From Schwartzia sp. (in: firmicutes) (lineage in GTDB: Bacteria; Bacillota; Negativicutes; Selenomonadales; Selenomonadaceae), in contig JAILNL010000196.1 in assembly GCA_024691625.1 (NCBI GenBank), forward strand, positions 1 through 8,853: a stretch of DNA of 8,853 nucleotides, in the 5' to 3' direction. This document shows, in pieces, positions 7,478 through 8,853 of this stretch. The stretch's first letter is position 1. Every line of letters begins with the position of its first letter. The translations under genes were made by a program, and so were the position numbers. Under the pieces are notes generated by a model. That model did no database searches. It had not been told where the DNA came from and was given only the letters and a program-made list of their open reading frames with translations.

Positions 7478-7518
7478 CGAAATTTATACTATGATTGCTG
7501 TATACATTGTGTTATAAT
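7467..7518 (+). promoter_or_regulatory. Probable codY promoter region (two overlapping candidates)
   Basis: Candidate one is TTCAAA (7467-7472, 4 of 6 matches), a 17-base spacer and TATGAT (7490-7495). Candidate two is a perfect TATAAT at 7513-7518 preceded by TG at 7510-7511 (extended -10) but with no good -35. The rest of the hslU-codY gap (7360-7600) has one small hairpin, 7362-7366 with 7380-7384, lacking a T tract, so readthrough from the hslU operon is also possible. Confidence 0.5.
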
Positions 7519-7600
7519 AAAAATACGATAAATGGACTTATACGAATAGATGGTATTTATAGACTATACGTGTAATGGTAAATGAAAGAAGGGGTGGTAC

Positions 7601-8389
7601 ATGGCAACTTTACTGGAGAGGGCACGGAAAATCAATCGACTTCTGCAGCGGTCAGAGAATGTAGAGTTCGACAGTATTTCGCGTGTTCTGTGCAACGTCA
7701 TCGGAGCGAACGTCTACATCACGAACAAGAGCGGAAAGATTTACGGGTACGCGTTTGTAGATGACTTTGAGTGTGAGCTCATGATCGACAAGGTTATCAA
7801 TCAAGGCCAGTTTCCGAAGAACTATGTGAAGTGGATGCTCAAGATTGATGAGACATCGGCTAATCTCCGTTCGAAGAGCGGCATGTGCGCTTTTGCTACA
7901 CCGGAGCAGGAGTGCATGTTCAACGGAAAGAATACAACCATTGTTCCGATTTACGGGGTAGGAGAGCGAATCGGAACAATGATTGTAGCAAAGTATGACG
8001 AGATATTCACTGATGATGATCTGCTGCTGGCAGAGTACGGAGCAACTGTCGTAGGCATGGAAATGCTGAGAGACAGAACACAGCAGATTGAGATCGAGGC
8101 GCGCAAGCGCACTGCTGTTCAGATTGCGCTTTCAAATCTTTCTTTCTCGGAGATTAAGGCTGTTACGGCTATCGTCGACGGACTGAAGGACCTTGAGAAG
8201 CCGGATGAACCTCTTGTGGCATCGAAGATTGCCGACAGCGCGAAGATTACACGCTCGGTTATCGTCAATGCGCTTCGCAAGCTTGAGTCGGCGGATATCA
8301 TGGAATCCAAATCGCTTGGAATGCGCGGAACCCATATCAAGATTAAGAACGAATATCTTGAGGAAGAATTGGCAAACTTTAATAGGTGA
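7601..8389 (+). CDS. codY: Global transcriptional repressor CodY
   Basis: CodY is a dimeric DNA-binding protein of Bacillota that senses branched-chain amino acids and usually GTP, repressing starvation genes when nutrients are plentiful. The 262-residue product has an N-terminal GAF-type sensor domain (about 1-155) and a helical linker (RDRTQQIEIEARKRTAVQIALSNL). The C-terminal winged helix is highly conserved, with ASKIADSAKITRSVIV at 207-222, NALRKLES at 223-230 and SLGMRGTHIKI at 238-248. In the ligand pocket F71, P72 and Y75 are kept. The segment aligned with B. subtilis Arg61 (FECELMIDKVINQ) has no arginine, and Pro99-Val100 reads A99-T100. The start has AAGGGG at 7589-7594. It is followed by a strong terminator. 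Its position after hslVU and before flgB is the classical one. Confidence 0.97.
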   Translation: MATLLERARKINRLLQRSENVEFDSISRVLCNVIGANVYITNKSGKIYGYAFVDDFECELMIDKVINQGQFPKNYVKWMLKIDETSANLRSKSGMCAFATPEQECMFNGKNTTIVPIYGVGERIGTMIVAKYDEIFTDDDLLLAEYGATVVGMEMLRDRTQQIEIEARKRTAVQIALSNLSFSEIKAVTAIVDGLKDLEKPDEPLVASKIADSAKITRSVIVNALRKLESADIMESKSLGMRGTHIKIKNEYLEEELANFNR

Positions 8390-8394
8390 TTTAC

Positions 8395-8431
8395 GGCGCC
8401 CACAGGTTATAGGACTTGTGGGCGCCTTTTT
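8395..8431 (+). terminator. Intrinsic terminator after codY
   Basis: GGCGCCCACA (8395-8404) pairs perfectly with 8417-8426, extendable by G-T and G-C, and is followed by five T residues (8427-8431). It lies five bases after the codY stop. Confidence 0.92.
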
Positions 8432-8454
8432 ACACGGATCTAGGACTTGTTGGG
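8410..8454 (+). repeat. Short direct repeat TAGGACTTGT flanking the codY terminator
   Basis: TAGGACTTGT occurs at 8410-8419 and again at 8441-8450, each followed by TGGG or GGG, with an offset of 31 bases. The first copy is in the loop and descending arm of the codY terminator. It may be a small local duplication; no function is evident. Confidence 0.5.
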
Positions 8455-8538
8455 ACATTGATACCATTTTTGATTTTGTGGCGTATATATATAGCACAGT
8501 TATATGAAAAAATGATACAATGAAAAAGAATCTATAAA

Positions 8539-8577
8539 AAAAATCCACGGAAAAAGAGGATTTTTGCGCTTTTTTGT
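8539..8577. terminator. Terminator-like hairpin, possibly bidirectional
   Basis: AAAAATCC (8539-8546) pairs with GGATTTTT (8558-8565) across an 11-base loop. T runs on the right and an A run on the left could serve either strand. It may be a backup to the codY terminator. The stem has only two C-G pairs, so it is weak. Confidence 0.4.
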
Positions 8578-8595
8578 CGAATAGTAAGCTAATAG

Positions 8596-8623
8596 TAAAA
8601 AAACGGTTATAACTTACTGATAA
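8596..8623 (+). promoter_or_regulatory. Possible sigma-28 (SigD/FliA-type) promoter for flgB
   Basis: TAAA at 8596-8599, a 16-base spacer and ACTGATAA at 8616-8623 (6 of 8 matches to GCCGATAA). The B. subtilis fla/che operon also has a SigD promoter upstream of flgB. The match is imperfect and the region is AT-rich, so this is a suggestion only. No good SigA promoter was seen in the same interval. Confidence 0.3.
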
Positions 8624-8656
8624 ATCCTAAAGCCTTTGTGTATAAGGAATAAGACG

Positions 8657-8752
8657 AAAGGACAGGTGAAGGGAATATATCCCCCCTGCCCCGTTTGGTC
8701 GTTGTTTTGAAAATACGCCGCGTTTGAATTCATCTGCGGCGCTGAAGGACCA
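8657..8752 (+). promoter_or_regulatory. Structured leader of flgB
   Basis: Two stems can be drawn. An imperfect hairpin spans 8657-8696 (CAGG 8663-8666 with CCTG 8685-8688, GGGA 8671-8674 with TCCC 8680-8683, flanked by AAA/TTT pairing). CGCCGC (8716-8721) pairs with GCGGCG (8736-8741) and could be enclosed by TGGTC (8696-8700) with GACCA (8748-8752). Neither has a terminator T tract. It lacks the conserved sequence blocks I know for the c-di-GMP-I riboswitch, so no class is assigned. Confidence 0.35.
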
Positions 8753-8785
8753 TATATTTTCTAAACTTAGATAAGGAGGGGTCGC

Positions 8786-8853
8786 ATGCTGGAACAGATT
8801 TTGATGGGCGGCGGCATGGATTACATGCAGCGCGGTGTCAATGCCGCTAATAT
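8786..8853 (+). CDS. flgB: Flagellar basal-body rod protein FlgB, 5' end only
   Basis: Only 22 codons are in the window (MLEQILMGGG, then MDYMQRGVNAAN), running off the right edge. FlgB builds the proximal rod of the flagellar basal body outside the cytoplasmic membrane. FlgB proteins often begin ML-x-x-I/L and reach a conserved helix with an L/M-x-x-x-L/G-x-A pattern before the ANNIANxxTPGYK motif, which would lie just beyond the edge. Placement directly after codY, as in B. subtilis, is the main support. AAGGAGGGG at 8773-8781 gives a strong start. The Gly-rich 8-10 is not typical, and the assignment rests on context as much as on sequence. Confidence 0.8.
   Translation, partial: MLEQILMGGGMDYMQRGVNAAN

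Larger units (their letters stand above)
8432..8785 (+). other. AT-rich intergenic region between codY and flgB
   Basis: No coding frame of note is present in these 354 bases. The first part (8455-8540) is AT-rich and has an extended -10-like TGATACAAT at 8513-8521 without a good -35. A terminator-like hairpin follows at 8539-8577, then a possible sigma-28-type promoter at 8596-8623, and then about 150 bases able to form two hairpins before the flgB ribosome binding site. The layout suggests flgB is uncoupled from codY transcription and controlled from within this gap. Confidence 0.6.

Noticed and set aside
7582..7764. 60-codon frame starting just before codY
   Set aside because: It overlaps the codY ribosome binding site and start in another frame, and its own start has no SD.
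8641..8760. c-di-GMP-I riboswitch before flgB
   Set aside because: Stems exist but the conserved GGCAAAC-type and GACGCAAAG-type blocks are absent.

Overview
The window reads as chromosomal DNA from a flagellated low-to-mid G+C Bacillota. I would guess the Negativicutes (Selenomonas-like), from protein character and mixed base composition; the species cannot be fixed from sequence reading alone. The backbone is dprA-topA-trmFO-hslV-hslU-codY-flgB, all on the + strand. This is essentially the Bacillus subtilis block smf-topA-trmFO-codV(xerC)-clpQ-clpY-codY-flgB with one change: the recombinase gene xerC/codV is missing between trmFO and hslV.

Region by region. Bases 1-380 carry no convincing gene, but hold a cluster of short, near-perfect hairpins that looks like an intergenic element. 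Bases 381-537 are densely regulatory: a near-consensus promoter, a strong intrinsic terminator about 50 bases downstream of its expected start, then a second near-consensus promoter. This predicts a transcript of about 80 nt just upstream of dprA. From 597 to 7359 five genes are packed with gaps of 14-21 bases or a one-base overlap: DprA (DNA uptake/recombination mediator), topoisomerase I, the folate-dependent tRNA U54 methyltransferase TrmFO, and the HslV protease with its HslU ATPase. No terminator lies between them, so they probably form one operon driven from the promoter at 509-537. A gap of 241 bases (7360-7600) holds a probable codY promoter overlapped by a good CodY-box match, suggesting autoregulation. 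codY (7601-8389) ends in a strong terminator. The last 354-base gap contains a second terminator-like hairpin, a possible sigma-28-type promoter and a structured leader before flgB, which runs off the window.

Functionally the window combines chromosome and DNA handling (DprA, TopA), tRNA modification (TrmFO), ATP-dependent proteolysis (HslUV), nutrient sensing (CodY) and the start of the flagellar basal-body operon (FlgB). I found no clearly new biological system. Points worth a second look are the short promoter-terminator unit before dprA, lysine-rich tails at both ends of TopA, an HslV whose catalytic Thr lies behind a nine-residue N-terminal extension, a CodY whose ligand pocket appears to lack the key Arg, and the absent xerC.
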